Shown here piece by piece: positions 19,701 through 31,700 of a stretch of 64,000 bases of DNA (the first letter of the stretch is position 1; each line of letters opens with the position of its first letter). The DNA is from Aplidium turbinatum (lineage: Eukaryota; Chordata; Ascidiacea; Aplousobranchia; Polyclinidae): the NCBI GenBank assembly GCA_918807975.1, contig OU964934.1, forward strand, positions 16,182,001 to 16,246,000. The letters are read 5' to 3'. The notes under the pieces are model-generated. The model searched no databases, was not told where the DNA came from, and worked only from the letters and a program-made list of their open reading frames with translations. The position numbers and the translations under genes were made by a program.

Positions 19701-22511
19701 ACATAGAATAGAAAACAAATTTCACTAAAAGTTGATGTTTTTGCTTTTAAATCTGATGGAGTGCCTAATAGGCCTAATTGTTTTGCGCTATTTTAGTCTG
19801 GCCCAGGATTGTCAAGATTCTTGCTTTGTAGGGTATACTAATCCTCAGTTTATTTTCATTTTAGGTGCTGCAGTAGATGTGTTTGCAGATGATGACAAAC
19901 AATTGCAGGCGATATACTTTCAAACGAAAGACATGCGGGAAACCTTTGCGGCATATCCTGAAATGCTGCTGATTGATGCAACCTACAAACTTAATGACTT
20001 GAGAATGCCATTATATGTGATGCTGAATGTTGATGGCTTAGGTCAGAGTGAAATTGTGTGTCTGTGGCTTGTAGCCACTGAAGACAAACTGACCATCAGC
20101 AAGCTGTTAACTCAGTTTAAACTCCACAATCCAGCTTGGGATAAAGTGGAGGTTGTAATGGCTGACAAAGACATGACAGAGCGGGATGCCATGATGAAAA
20201 TGCTGCCTACTGCAGAAATTTTAATTTGCTATTTTCATACCCTTCGCACTTTTCGTAGAGAAGTTTCCATGGAAAAATTAGGCATTTCTTCAGCCCAAAG
20301 GCAGGTATCACTGGAAATTTTAGGAAAACTGGCAAATGCCAAAAATGAGTCAGCTTATAATTTACTGTATAACCAATTCGTTGACACAGTCCCAATTGCT
20401 GTCACAACATATTATAACGATAACTGGCATGCTATTCGACATCAATGGGTGGATGGACTGAGCAACTTAAAAGCTAATTTTTTGAACAGAACTAATAATC
20501 GACTGGAATCCATCAATGGAAAGTTGAAAAGTGTCATAACAAGATACTCAGGAATGACCATGTTTTTTAAAGATCTGATGGCATGTATCCAATCTCTTTC
20601 CACCGAACGTGACCACAAAGCGTCAAATGCTTTCCTTAAGGTTCCAATTGATGCGATTTCAAGTGTGGCGGAGAGACAATACCAACAGCTACTGACACCA
20701 TTTGCATATATTCATGTGCAACAACAATTCAAGTTAGCGGAAAAGGTTGTCATGTCAGAGATTTTGAATGATTCTGCCATAGTAAAATCTCGTGTCCATG
20801 GGGAATTGGCAGTCACAACAACAGCATGTCCTTGTGGATTCACATCATCAATGCTGCTACCTTGTAGGCATGTCTTGGCAGTTAGAAGGCAGCTCCATAT
20901 GTCAGAGTACAATCCCAATCTTTGTTCAGAACGGTGGACAATGCAATATTTTCTTAAATCCCATCGCCTGACAAGAAACTCACTGGACAACGGTCCTGCA
21001 TCCACATTACCAGCTGTTGAGATTCTTAACAAGCCTCAAAGAAGATGTGTTTTATCAGAACAGCAAAAGTATCGCCGTGTTCAAGATATTTCCCAGAAGA
21101 TTGCGTTAATGATATCTGAACAAGGAATGGATGAATTCCAATACAACCTGGATAATTTACGACAAATTGCAGAGTTCTTGCAGGAAGGAAAGAAATTCCA
21201 AGTTGTGAACTTTTTGGGTCAAACTCAGAAAGGTAGGCCTATATGCTAGCACTATTTACTAAATCAGAAAAACTAGCCTATTTTTTCAAATATCTGAAGA
21301 GATATGGGTTAGTTACTGCAACTTGCGTCGTGATTTTGCAGTCAATTTTTTTTTGAGCAATGATTTTTATGGCGTTGAGCTATCCAATATGTGGGCTAAT
21401 ATGTACTGCATGCGCAGTTGCGCACTAATTTACGATTATACAAGGTTGCAGATGCTCAGTAATTCTGCTTTTGTGAACAACTGCATGATCCTTTTCAGGC
21501 ACTGATACTGGAAGTGCTGCTGCAACATCTTCCAGCAATGATCCTGGAATTGCACTTCCTACAGTCTCAAGTAGTAGTTCACAGCACACACCCGGTGACG
21601 TCTTGTCGACCGTTGATACCAGTGCGATTATGATGCAGACACCGTCCAGTTCTATTCAGTCTTTTACAAGTATGTGCTGTTTCTGAAACATTCATTTCTG
21701 ATTAGTTGTTTTTTCTTGCATTGCATAATGCATTATGTTTATTAATTTTTTAATAAAAACGTTGAAATAGTGATGTTTTCTACGTTGTAGCCTATATTCG
21801 ATTCTCGTTGTGTTTATTAACAGATGATGCAGGATCAATTAAATTTCCACCGAAGATGATGAAACGTGGCAGGCCAAAAGGAGCTGGATTGACAGTCATT
21901 GGGTTACCACGCAAGAGACAAAAAAAGAGCGGACCAATTCCATTCAGACTGAAGTCGTCTTTTCAGAAAGAAGCAGGTTTGTTGCATTTATGTTTGTGTG
22001 ACTTCATTTTTGTTATAGCCTACGTTAGTTTAAAAAACTACACTTTGACTTCTGTGGGTCTGCCTAGCCGATAGGCTACGTCAAAGCGTACGTAGGCTAC
22101 ATCAAACAAAGTCACCCATGGTCATATTTTTCAGCAATACTCAGTTGGTTTGTCGATTCTGAGGTAGTAGAAGAGGTCTTGCGTCCATTCAGCGATCGAC
22201 TGATCGAAGAAAATGAAATTGAAACGTTGCCCGAAAGAATTCCAATGAAGTGTTTAGATGAAAACATTGCCATTGCTTCTGTGCGAAGACATTTTTCTTT
22301 TGACGGTTGGACGTTGATGGAGAACCTACTGACCACTTTGCGAAATAAAGGCCGCTGGTTGTGCATCTCCTGTTATTTAGATCTTGATGCAGGCGACAGC
22401 ATCATGTGCGACTCGTGTCTGGATTGGCACCATCTGAGATGTCTTGGTAGAACAATGCCGCCAAAAACGAAGTCTTGGTTCTGCAGGAAATGCAACCTTA
22501 TGGAGAAGTGA
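16716..22511 (+). CDS. MULE transposase with SWIM and PHD fingers (ZSWIM3-like), seven exons
   Basis: Exons 16716-16966, 17695-17809, 18378-18606, 19865-21232, 21499-21669, 21824-21976 and 22135-22511, all with GT-AG borders and matching phases, give an uninterrupted protein of about 887 residues. The first two exons encode a FAR1/WRKY-GCM1-type zinc finger (ligands in YACVHGG, KGCPFG, DHNH). Exon 3 has QRRL and KANKKLVQKHIA motifs of the same family. Exon 4 holds the MULE catalytic core: LLIDATYK, VVMADKD, the C-x2-H of ICYFH and a Glu in NRLESING. It ends with a SWIM finger (CPCG...CRH). Exon 6 is an AT-hook-like KRGRPKG segment and exon 7 a PHD finger (C4-H-C3, WLCISC to FCRKC). It lies inside matched MULE ends, so it is most simply the transposase of that element; a domesticated host gene is the alternative. 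Confidence 0.85.
17031..17272 (+). repeat. 122-bp tandem duplication in MULE intron 1
   Basis: AAGTTTTGCTAATAGATTGA starts at 17031 and again at 17153. The two copies are almost identical over 120 bases, so the duplication is recent. Confidence 0.9.
17280..17660. repeat. Degenerate inverted minisatellite in MULE intron 1
   Basis: Units of about 25-40 bp. In the first part they carry ATTACCCATA-type cores (17316-17415). After about 17425 they carry the complement, TATGGGTAAT. The block can therefore fold on itself around 17425. No coding content. Confidence 0.65.
19026..19095 (+). repeat. tRNA-like SINE head in MULE intron 3
   Basis: An A-box-like GTAATGGTTTAGACTGC is followed 40 bases later by GTGGGTTCAATCTCACC, which has the B-box and a T-arm-like stem. 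The match to tRNA is imperfect and the acceptor arm does not pair, so I read it as a SINE promoter remnant. Confidence 0.4.
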
Positions 22512-23257
22512 CAGTGAATGTTCAGGTGATACTGCAATCTCGCTTTGTCAATTAAACCAAGGTTATGTAAACCGTGAACTACGAAAAGACTTATTGGCCT
22601 TGACGCGTTATGCTTGAAACTTGTAACATTTGATAAAAATCGTTTCTTCAATGGTCCTCACATAAAACGCTAACGATGTGTTCTTGAATGACTAATGAGT
22701 CCAATCCTGGCATTAAAAGTTCTGATGCATTTAGGACATTTAACATTCTTTGGGAGAGCTAGCTGAAAGTCATGGACTAGTACAGGTTTGTAATGTAGTT
22801 GCTGCAATATACTACGGTCCAACAAGACCTTCAACAGTTCATTAATATTCAACTATTTTACTGTTTCCAACTTAACACAATTAGTATACGTATGTTGAAC
22901 TCTTTCATAGCAAATGGTGGTACAGAACTTGAAAATAGCAAGTAAAAGGTAGCTCGAAGCTGCAGTTTTTTTTTTTGACTGACTCATCAGGAGCTGTCAT
23001 CAGAATAAAACAAACCTAAATGTGGTGAAGTACTTATAGTAGAAGGAAAGAAGAAAAACTGGAGCTTCAAACTATCAGCTACCTTATACTCGCTAAATCC
23101 AGATTTGTTGCATGTGTGTAGTATTTACATTTCTTCACTGTAATCTTAGGCTATGGCATAAATGCTTTGATTTCTTATGGCAAAAAATGGGTGATGAAGA
23201 TCCATAAGTTTATAACAGTAAAAAATCAATTGTTTATTGTTGAAAGTGGTTGGCTTC

Positions 23258-24423
23258 AGTTGAAGATGCCATGAGATCCATTGAAGAGTACGAAGCAAAA
23301 GCAGGAACGAAGCTTGTTGTTGTTCAGAAACGAGCATACGGTGCCATGTTAATGTTGATTTTTAACATCCTGTCATTGTAATTCACTAGTGTACTAAGTG
23401 TTGATATTCATACTACAATAATAAGCCTTTTCTTTGTTGACAAAGATTCTGAAAAGGTTTCTGCAAAGCACAGTGTTTTCACCAAAGTGGAGGATAGGCA
23501 TCATAAAAGAGGAAACGGTTTACTAACTGCAAAAAATGCTATAAACATATGTAAATGTGTTCTGTTTCATCAACTTTTCATCTCGTTTCTTAAAGACACT
23601 CAGTTTTCAGGTGTAAAAGCTTTGTTGATTCAAAGTAGCCTAGCCTACTTCACTGACCTCTTTTGTATTTTTTCCATCTAGTGTGCCAAATCCATACGCC
23701 TATGTGGTGTTATTGATTGGACCAAGTGACATGTCCAGCGGTAACCAAAGGCAGGGTTTGGGTCACAACCAATCTTTTTGAGACAATTTATTTTTTACCA
23801 TATTCACGTAGTAGGCTTGGTGGTTTTCAATGTTACGTACAGTACCGTATATTATTTCTGTAGGCTACTATCATAAGATGAAAATTTAGTTGATTGTAAC
23901 TCATCGTAGATGAAGATAATACGATTGTTGCATCGTTGCGGCCAAGGCATTTGCCTCTTGGATGCAACTTACAAGACGTCCAAGTATTCCCTTCCTCTAT
24001 TTTTTCTTTGCGTCAGAACGAATGTTGGTTACCAGGTTGTTGCTACTTTTATTATCCAAAATGAACAAGCTTCGGACATAGCAGAAGCACTTTCTGTTGT
24101 AAAAGGGTGGTCAGAAAACTGGAACCCTTCGTTTTTCATGACCGATACATGTGAGGCGGAAATCAAGGCCATCGAAAGCGTTTTTTCAAGTTAGTGAATT
24201 GCATTAACATTTTCGTTGCTTGTGTGCTGTCTCCATTGCTCATGCATTTGTGTCGTCACTGTTAAGTTGCTACTGTACTTTACCACTCAGTGCCCACGAC
24301 TTCTTGTTCCGCAGATTGCTACGTGTTACTCTGTGCCTTTCATCGCGAACAAGCCTGGGAAAGGTGGATGAGGAAAAGTGACAATGGCGTTCGCGATGAT
24401 AAAGCAATTGTGCTGACATACTA
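23258..24423 (+). pseudogene. Calcium-responsive-factor-like / MULE-derived fragment
   Basis: Three exon-like pieces. 23258-23340 encodes VEDAMRSIEEYEAKAGTKLV after a CAG acceptor. 23910-24189 encodes CLLDATYKTSKYSLPLFFLCV and a DTCEAEI segment. 24315-24423, after a GCAG acceptor and in matching phase, encodes CYVLLCAFHREQAWERW and then a stop. This order is that of the invertebrate proteins annotated as calcium-responsive transcription factor-like, which contain a MULE-type core (DATYKT, CDFHREQAWERW). The usual Asp of CDFHR is Ala here, and the protein stops just after this motif, so it is truncated. It lies inside the MULE. Confidence 0.6.
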
Positions 24424-24430
24424 GACGCAA

Positions 24431-25186
24431 TGAGGAAAGCAACTACATAGAACAGACTTGTTTGCAATCAAACCAGGCGACAATGAGCGAATGGCAAACG
24501 CGATACCCCCCTATTCAGGGATAATATGCGTGTCTGTGACCGCAGGGGACCTGGAGCCGAGTTGTTTTGCACGTTGATAGCACCATGCAGTTGCAAGCAC
24601 AGTAATAGGCTACTGAGCTCACATTTTGAACAATTCAGTGATCTTCACACCAAGGCTTTTTTTCAGTTGCTAACACGGCCACAAATCGCAGCGCATATGC
24701 GTGCTTAGTGTTAAGTAACAGCCTAGTGGAAAGTGTTGTGGATTGAATTTGCTAGTTCAAATAAGTATATTAATTCCGGTACCCAAAGCCTCAAATGAAT
24801 TCACGAATATCGCAATTGTTAACAATGGCATATAAATTAGGATGTTAGTGCACACAAAGTAGGGAAAGTATTGCTTGAAGAGTTGATTCCTGGGACAAAA
24901 ATTGAACACTGTAGGCTATGTCGAGCAGAAACTGGTTTAGTGTTTTAAGGTGGTCAAAAATGTAAGCATGCGTCTATTTGCATCCAACAAATAACGAAAC
25001 TCTAAACTTCTCAGTTTGGTCGGGAAACAAAAAGGGTTGCGAGGACAAATGGCAGGTCTCATCTAGGCAAGGAGAGGAGGGACACATGGGTGATGATCTG
25101 GCCTAACAGTTACTGTGCTGTGCTCAAAATATGTACAGTTTTTGTTTAACATGTGCGGTATTCACTTTTTGTAAATAGCCTAGCTT
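24431..25186. other. MULE interior, no gene seen
   Basis: AT-rich sequence without a recognisable coding motif or repeat. The short open frames are not supported. Confidence 0.5.
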
Positions 25187-25960
25187 TTCGGAAATGCAAC
25201 GAGTCATCTGGCGCTATTTGCTTGTGTTTGAAGCCCGGTTGCTCGCTTTGTGAAAAAGCTATCAACCTCAACTTTTGCTTGTCAATAGACAGAGATATGT
25301 TGTTTAGATTAGCGTTTATTAAATGCTGTTATCTTTAAAAATATTTGTGGGATAAATGGTTAAAGTCGGTCAAGTTCAACTCTTTACCTAAGAAATATTT
25401 TTAACTTTTAGAGTCTGGCTGACCTTAATTTGGATAGACGATAGCTTGTGCTTTCCAGCAATGGTTCAATTGTTAAAATCGAAGCAGAAACAAGCAACTT
25501 ACAACTAATTTAATAAAGACATATAATGATCGCAGACCGGGGAGACTTGTATACTTGCTTCGATTCGGAAATGCAACGAGTCATCGGGCGCTATTTGCTT
25601 GTGTTTGAAGCCCGGTTGCTCGCTTTGTGAAAAAGCTATCAACCTCAACTTTTGCTTGTCAATAGACAGAGATATGTTCTTTAGATTAGCGTTTATTAAA
25701 TGCTGGTATCTTTACAAGTATTTTTGGGATAAATGGTTAAAGTCGGTCAAGTTCAACTCTTTACCTAAGAAATATTTTTAACTTTTAGAGTCTGGCTGAC
25801 CTTCATTTGGATAAACGATAGCTTGCGCTTTCCAGCAATGGTTCAATTGTAAAAATCGAAGCAGAAACGACAAAGATATATTATTGATTAAATGCTGGTA
25901 TCTTTAGAAGTAGGCTATTCTTCGGATAAATAGTTAAACTTGGTCAAGTTTAATTCTTTT
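25187..25960 (+). repeat. 377-bp direct repeats, two copies and a partial third
   Basis: TTCGGAAATGCAACGAGTCA starts at 25187 and again at 25564. The copies stay alike for about 290 bases. A third, 5'-truncated copy follows from about 25868. The open frame MCLKPGCSLCEKAINLNFC recurs only because the repeat does. It lies just inside the MULE's right end. Confidence 0.85.
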
Positions 25961-26174
25961 CTAAGGAGATATGTGGTGTTTTTCGGGCTTGTGTTACATA
26001 GCTATTAGGTAAAAGCGGACACTTGCACGCTTTTTTTTGTCATGGTTGACTAATTTCACCCCACTTTTCCACCATTTTATGGTGGATTCCTCCTGTGTGA
26101 CGTCATCGCCTTTTTAACCAGGGTCGCGACTTGTATACCAGTTCCAGATCACGCATGAGCGCATATTGATGTCA

Positions 26175-26252
26175 AACGTAATGCTTGAGTGGTGCTTGTA
26201 AGAATAGCCTCTGAGGCTATTTTTACAATATGTTGTAAGAATAGCCACAGCC
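26175..26252 (-). repeat. MULE right terminal inverted repeat
   Basis: Reverse complement of the left repeat. The outermost bases read GGCTGTGGCTATTC inward, against CGAAGTGGCTATTC at the left end, so the last four bases do not pair well. Confidence 0.85.
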
Positions 26253-26544
26253 TATTTTTTTTCCTTTTGGCCTTTAAAGTTTCTGCAAAATGCTGTACAG
26301 TACTGGACTGGTGCTACTGTAGACGTAGAGATGGTTTTTCGCGCCGTAGGCTTGAAAAAATTTTTTGCATGGGGGCCCCCCGATCTAAAAGTGCCCCGGG
26401 CCCCCCATCAGCTAAATCCGGCCCTGAACTACAGTACTGAAAATGGAAATGCCTTCACAAACGGTGAAAGTATTTCAAAATTGGTGAACCACGCAAATCA
26501 TACAGGAATAGGTTGGGCTACAACTGTACCGTACATAAACATTT

Positions 26545-27435
26545 GGCAGTGGCTATTTGACCGGCGCCGGTCTTTGAATCTGAAACACTATTTGACCGTC
26601 ATTACGTCATTGTCCAGTCACTTTTTTTCTTTTTCTCTTTCAAAGCAAAAGATGAGAAGCGCGCATATAAGTTCTGAATCCAACCATTTATTCAACTCGT
26701 TATGTGGCGCGTGTGGTACGTCGCCGCTTCCTATTCTAGAGGGACTGAGTTCGATACTACCCAGAAGCGTTCTTTTTTTTTTAACTAAATTTTGACCCAA
26801 AGTGCGTTTTGTTGAGAGCAAAAATGTATTGCTTCGTTCGGCAAACACGGTCACATCAATCAATCATTTTATTTTTCGTCATTAACGCGTCCGGGACGAA
26901 AAAGATACTAACTACAAAAATTGATACATATAGACCTCCCAGCACGTTAATGAACGGGAAGACGTGGCAAAACCTTGAAAAGTTTAAAACGTGCCTGAAT
27001 TGAAAAATTATGTAGGCTATATACCGTATCAGTAGTTAGCACGGCCACAATCGGAAAATTACCCAGAGAAATTCTCAAATTCCAGCAAATTAAAAAAACT
27101 CCAACTTTATTACTCACATTTGAAAAGACATAAAAAATAATTAAAAACTGACTACAAAAATGCACTTCGTGTCAAAATTTAGTTAAAAAAAAATAAATAA
27201 AAAAAAAGAACGCTTCCGGGTAGTATCGAACTCAGTCCCTCTAGAGTCGGAGGCGGCGACGTATCGCATGCGCCACGTTACGAGTTGAGTGGGATGGTTG
27301 GATTTAGAACTTATATACGCTTCTCGTCTTTTGCTTTGAAAGAGAAAAAGAAAAAAAGTGACTGTATAGTGACGTCATGACCGGTCAAATAGTGTTTCAG
27401 ATTCAAAGACCGGCGCCGGTCAAATAGCCACTGCC
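26545..27435. mobile_element. 0.9-kb long-TIR element with MULE-like ends
   Basis: Ends GGCAGTGGCTATTTGACC and its complement, inverted repeats of about 250 bp (26545-26795 and 27185-27435), and a perfect 9-bp duplication TAAACATTT at 26536-26544 and 27436-27444. The terminal GGCWGTGGCTATT is shared with the right end of the 9.8-kb MULE, so it may be a non-autonomous relative. Each arm carries a tRNA-like A/B-box pair (TGGCGC..., GAGTTCGATACTACC) followed by a T-run. Confidence 0.85.
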
Positions 27436-28077
27436 TAAACATTTCTCAAGAAATTAAGTGTCTCAAAACAACACAAACATATTCTGCGCTAATATCACAG
27501 TTTCTTAAACACCCAAATTTGTGAGTGCCGAAATAGCAACAAGATTGTTGGACCTGGCTAGGTTTGCGGAACTAGTGTTACCAAATTAGGAACTATGCCC
27601 TAATTTGAGAAAACTTCAAAGCTGATGAAGACAGAAACTTGTAATTTGGGAAGTTTTGAAGTCTTGGGCAGAGAGCAAATCTTAACTTTAACTCTAACTC
27701 GGAAAGCACGTATGAAGAAACAAAAGCTTTTTGATCACAACCATGGCAACCAGCACCACAAAGATAGCCACTTCGTAATTGCTCAATTCAAGGTCAAATC
27801 TCTAGTATTTATCGTCATCAAGTAAATGAAATCATTTACAGCCAACAATACTTTACAAGCTCAGACACTGTCAATGTTGGTGATTGAGCCTGTGTCAGTA
27901 ATTCAAGTTCTTTACAAGTAGGCTATAGGCCCACACAGTGTGTAAAATTGCCTGGATTAAGCTTTCAAATAAGATTTCTCATTCTGATTATAAAAGATTC
28001 CTAATTGATCTAATTTCAGGTATGATGGCGATGGGATATGGAATAGCTGCTTTTTATTCTAGGCTGTATGTGTAGAT

Positions 28078-28631
28078 CAATCATCATCATCATTTTGTTC
28101 CTTCCTTGTATGGAGGGTTGGATACAATGCGCCATTGTTCTCGACCATGAGCTGTGCGTACTGCACATTCATAAGTTAATTTTGTCCATTTTGAGATGTT
28201 TGTTGTCCAAATCATTCTTGGTCTGCCTTTACTTCTTTTACCGTTTATCTTCCCTTCTATTAATGATCTTTGTAATGAATTTTGCCTTATTGTGTGTCCG
28301 AAATACTTCAATTTTCTTCTTTTGACTGTTTGTAAGAGCATTTTGCTTGAATTGAATTTGGAGAGTACTTCATCGTGAGTGATCTTTTGTTTCCATGAAA
28401 TTTTTAATATTTGCCTGTATGTCCAGAGCTCGAAAGCATCGATCCGTTTCTCCATTTTTTGTGACATTGTCCAAGTTTCAGAATTGTATAATAGGGTCGA
28501 CCAGATATAGCATTTTAAGATCCTGAGACGAGTTGATAAATTTAAACGTTGATTGGTTAAAATATTTTTAATTTTTTTAAATGTAGTTCTTGCAATTTCT
28601 ATCCGTCTATTTCTAATTTCTATCCGTAGAT
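28078..28631 (-). mobile_element. LINE, C-terminal end of the ORF2 reverse transcriptase protein
   Basis: On the minus strand the frame reads SETWTMSQKMEKRIDAFELW, then ILKISWKQKITHDEVL and GHTIRQN...IEGKINGKRSKGRPR. This is the region after the RT domain in many RTE/CR1-type LINE proteins. It is truncated upstream of 28631. The 3' end runs into (ATG)n-like sequence (28080-28095), a usual LINE tail. Confidence 0.8.
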
Positions 28632-28789
28632 CAATAGCTAACTAAAATTAAGTTTCTTGTGGGTTTTATGCAATACTAATCTGGAAGGCAACCTTTTTAG
28701 TGCTGTAAAGTAGTTGGACATTTAACACCTGTAAGACCCAAAATTACTTTAGCCTTGAACGTATATTATAAGCTATATAAATTTAAAAA

Positions 28790-31700
28790 ATGAGTAATGA
28801 AGGAACCACAAGTGAGCGTTTGCTAGATGGTGCATTGAATAATATAAAAAAAATGTCAGATTATATTCAAACTGGTCGTCAAGAAGTCACAGATGTTGCC
28901 ATGGAACTAGCTGGCAGTAAAGGTATGTTACACTACTGTATTTTATGTTGTATACTATATATCTACAAACCACTGTATCAATATGGGTCCACGTCAAATA
29001 GGTGCAGTTAGGTGCCTGCCGGCCATTTAGGCGCTATTCGGTGTATCAAATGACATTCATAATCACTTATCAGAAATCCTTGATTAATGATTATGCGGCC
29101 CTGTGGGAACCTTTTTGTTTTTAAACAGTATGTTCAAAGTGTGATAATTTTTGTTTAAAGTACCTGGCTTTATAAAATGAATTCCATATTTAAGCTTTGG
29201 CAGAGAGTTTACTTTGTTGTACCACAGACATACAAGATATCTATTAGTACTTTAATTTTCACAGAGAAATTCAATTTACGTTTTAATTAAATTTAATGAC
29301 ATTGCCCTATCATGCCTTTTATTTTTACATAAATAACAGCTCAATGCGTAAATACAGTTACATACGCAGACTATAAAGTAGCATTAGGCTACTCTTGATC
29401 AAAAATGTCAAATTATATCGAATGCCCCCCTCCCCAATAACAAAATCCTATGTATGCCACTGAACGTACCCTCAATAAGTGTAGTTCATTGGGTTGAATA
29501 AGCTAATTATCATTATATGCGAGACGTAAAGAGTGTTGTATAATATTGTTGCTGCTAATAATTGCTGGTTAAAATTAGTAAATGGGCATTTTTAATTTTT
29601 TTTTTCATTTTAGTTCAAAAAACATTTTGAATGCCCCCTCCCTCTTTGAAAATATCCTGCGTACAGGCGTACACCACTGTCTGCAGTATTTCTATCCAGC
29701 ACCAAATGAAATAGACTTTAGTGGGAATAGTATCTAAATGATCGAGCGCCGCACCTAAATATTTTGCCGGAGTGCGCACCTAATTAGCAGGCACCTAACG
29801 ATGTGCTCCGATAAATATACTGATGTCAGCTGTCAGGCCACAAATAAATTCAATTTTGTACTCATTCTGTATATAACTATTCAAATTTTTATCAATGTCT
29901 GTGTTGAACGATTATGACTAGCTATTTTTTTCTTGTTTTGTTTGTTTATTACATTTTTTTGCTGGTTCAAAAATCCAAATGTTAACAAAGTTTTCAATTG
30001 ATTTTTACTAACTTCTACAAAAATGTATTATTTTTTAACTGCAACAAAGGGCCATTAAACAATTACAGAAAATATCATTGCTTTGAGAATACTGTTTAAC
30101 AAAACGTTTAGAACCTTAACCCTGTAGCGCCCTATGTTGCATACATGCAACAAATTTTACCACTAAATATTCTGTGTAGGTTGTACCACGCCTTTTTGAC
30201 AAAACATTCAGAAATTTTGAGTTTTTTTTGGGCACTGCGGGTTAATATTATTTGATTTCCAGGATAGGCATTGTGCATATCTGGTTTGGCAGCAGCAAGG
30301 TTTCTGATGTTTTCTTCAACAATCAAATCACTGAAAGTTCTTAAATTAAATTTAACAACCTCAACAGTCTCGGTGCAATGCATAATTTCTCATCTGTATT
30401 TCTTGAATTGATAAGTTCTTTATGTGATGTTTCATCATATTCACTATTCAGCCTGTGGTAGCCCTCTGCTGAGCAAACGCCTTCCCCAAAGTTGTGATGT
30501 TTAAGTACATTTAAACTACATCAACAAATGAAAGAATAAATCATTTAGCCACCCTGGTAACTTCTTGAGGATGGTTACCTTACACCTAGACCGATGTATT
30601 GACAACAAAAATAATTTAATGATTTGTGTGCAAATGATTGACCTTTTTTATGTGATTGGAGGACATTCAGTGTTTGTTATTTTCGGTTAGGGTTACCAAT
30701 ATATTTGTTCTTTCAGTTGAAAATCCCGGTATTAAAGATTTGCAAGATTGCATCGTTGAGCTTGTTAAAGCAGAGCAGAGAGTTAAAGCCTTTACAACGT
30801 CTGTCAATAAATTGAAGACTCAATGGAAAAGTGGAGATTTGGACGACTCCACGGATGTGGTGGAGGCAAGTAGGCAAACCACCTCTTCATCGTTTAAAAT
30901 TTACACAAAACACACAAACGCGATATTCAATCTGCATTTTTTGATTAAATGTCATATTTGTTAAACATTGATTGGTTGTTTGACTCTTGCAAAGAGGTTG
31001 TTGTCTTGTTAGATTGTACTTTGTTTGTGTTTTATGTTAGAAGAAACTACTTGATTTTGCATTTTGGTTGCAATGCTTTTGGTGAGTGTTCGTCATCTAT
31101 ACCAAACACAGATTACAATTCTGTTCAAGTAACTGTTGTTTATATCTTTTGGAGTTTGTGGTGCTTGGCTGAAGCTGAATTTGTTCAATGGTTTTAAAAT
31201 AATTGCAATATTTTATTTTTCTGAAACTTATTATCCAGGTACTTCAGCGTGATCTTCAGACGGAAGAAGATAAAGCAGTAGACGAAAAAAATATTTGGGA
31301 TCACGAATTTATGGTTGCATTTGTCGATCAAATGAAAGAATTCGACAGTGGTATGACACTTTACAATAGGTTTTAAAAGATTGTTTATCTTGCACTTTGA
31401 AAGTTGAAACGCTGGTGTAACTCTGATATGTCTGTGATAACAGATATCTCTTTGCGCACAACGTCAGAGACCCCTGGAGGAAGCGCCAGCGCCAATGGTG
31501 ACATGGAAATGACTCAGACTCAGTCATCATTTAAGTGTCCAATAACTCAAGTAAGTTATGCAAATCAAGCTTTTCATGTGGTTGTTGGCAATGTTGGGCT
31601 GATGCCTGTAATTGTATTGCAAACTCAAGGTAGCATCAATTGCTCTGTTGAAGTACAAAAACATTGCTTCGATTTTGTAGTACTGTACGTTCATTTTGTC

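Larger units (their letters stand above)
16469..26252 (+). mobile_element. MULE DNA transposon, about 9.8 kb, inserted in the MITE
   Basis: Bounded by ~75-bp inverted repeats (16469-16546 and 26175-26252) sharing GTGGCTATTCTTACAACATA at their starts, and by a 9-bp duplication TATTTTTTT at 16460-16468 and 26253-26261. MULEs typically duplicate 9 bp. The uninterrupted MITE at 50780 has a single T-run at this site, which serves as an empty site. It contains the MULE transposase gene at 16716-22511, a second MULE-like fragment near 24 kb and internal repeats. Because the duplication lies in a T-run its exact edges are uncertain by a base or two. Confidence 0.82.
16375..26426. mobile_element. hAT-type MITE split by a MULE insertion
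   Basis: The ends are CAGGCCCGGATTTAG and CTAAATCCGGCCCTG, a 15-bp inverted repeat with one mismatch, flanked by a perfect 8-bp duplication AACTACAG at 16367-16374 and 26427-26434. Only the outer ~94 bp (left) and ~165 bp (right) belong to it. They match, in order, the two parts of an uninterrupted 288-bp copy at 50780-51067. End sequence and 8-bp duplication point to hAT. Confidence 0.88.

Noticed and set aside
16375-26426. A single 10-kb hAT transposon with a MULE-like gene
   Set aside because: An inner pair of inverted repeats with its own 9-bp duplication and an uninterrupted 288-bp copy at 50780 show two nested elements.
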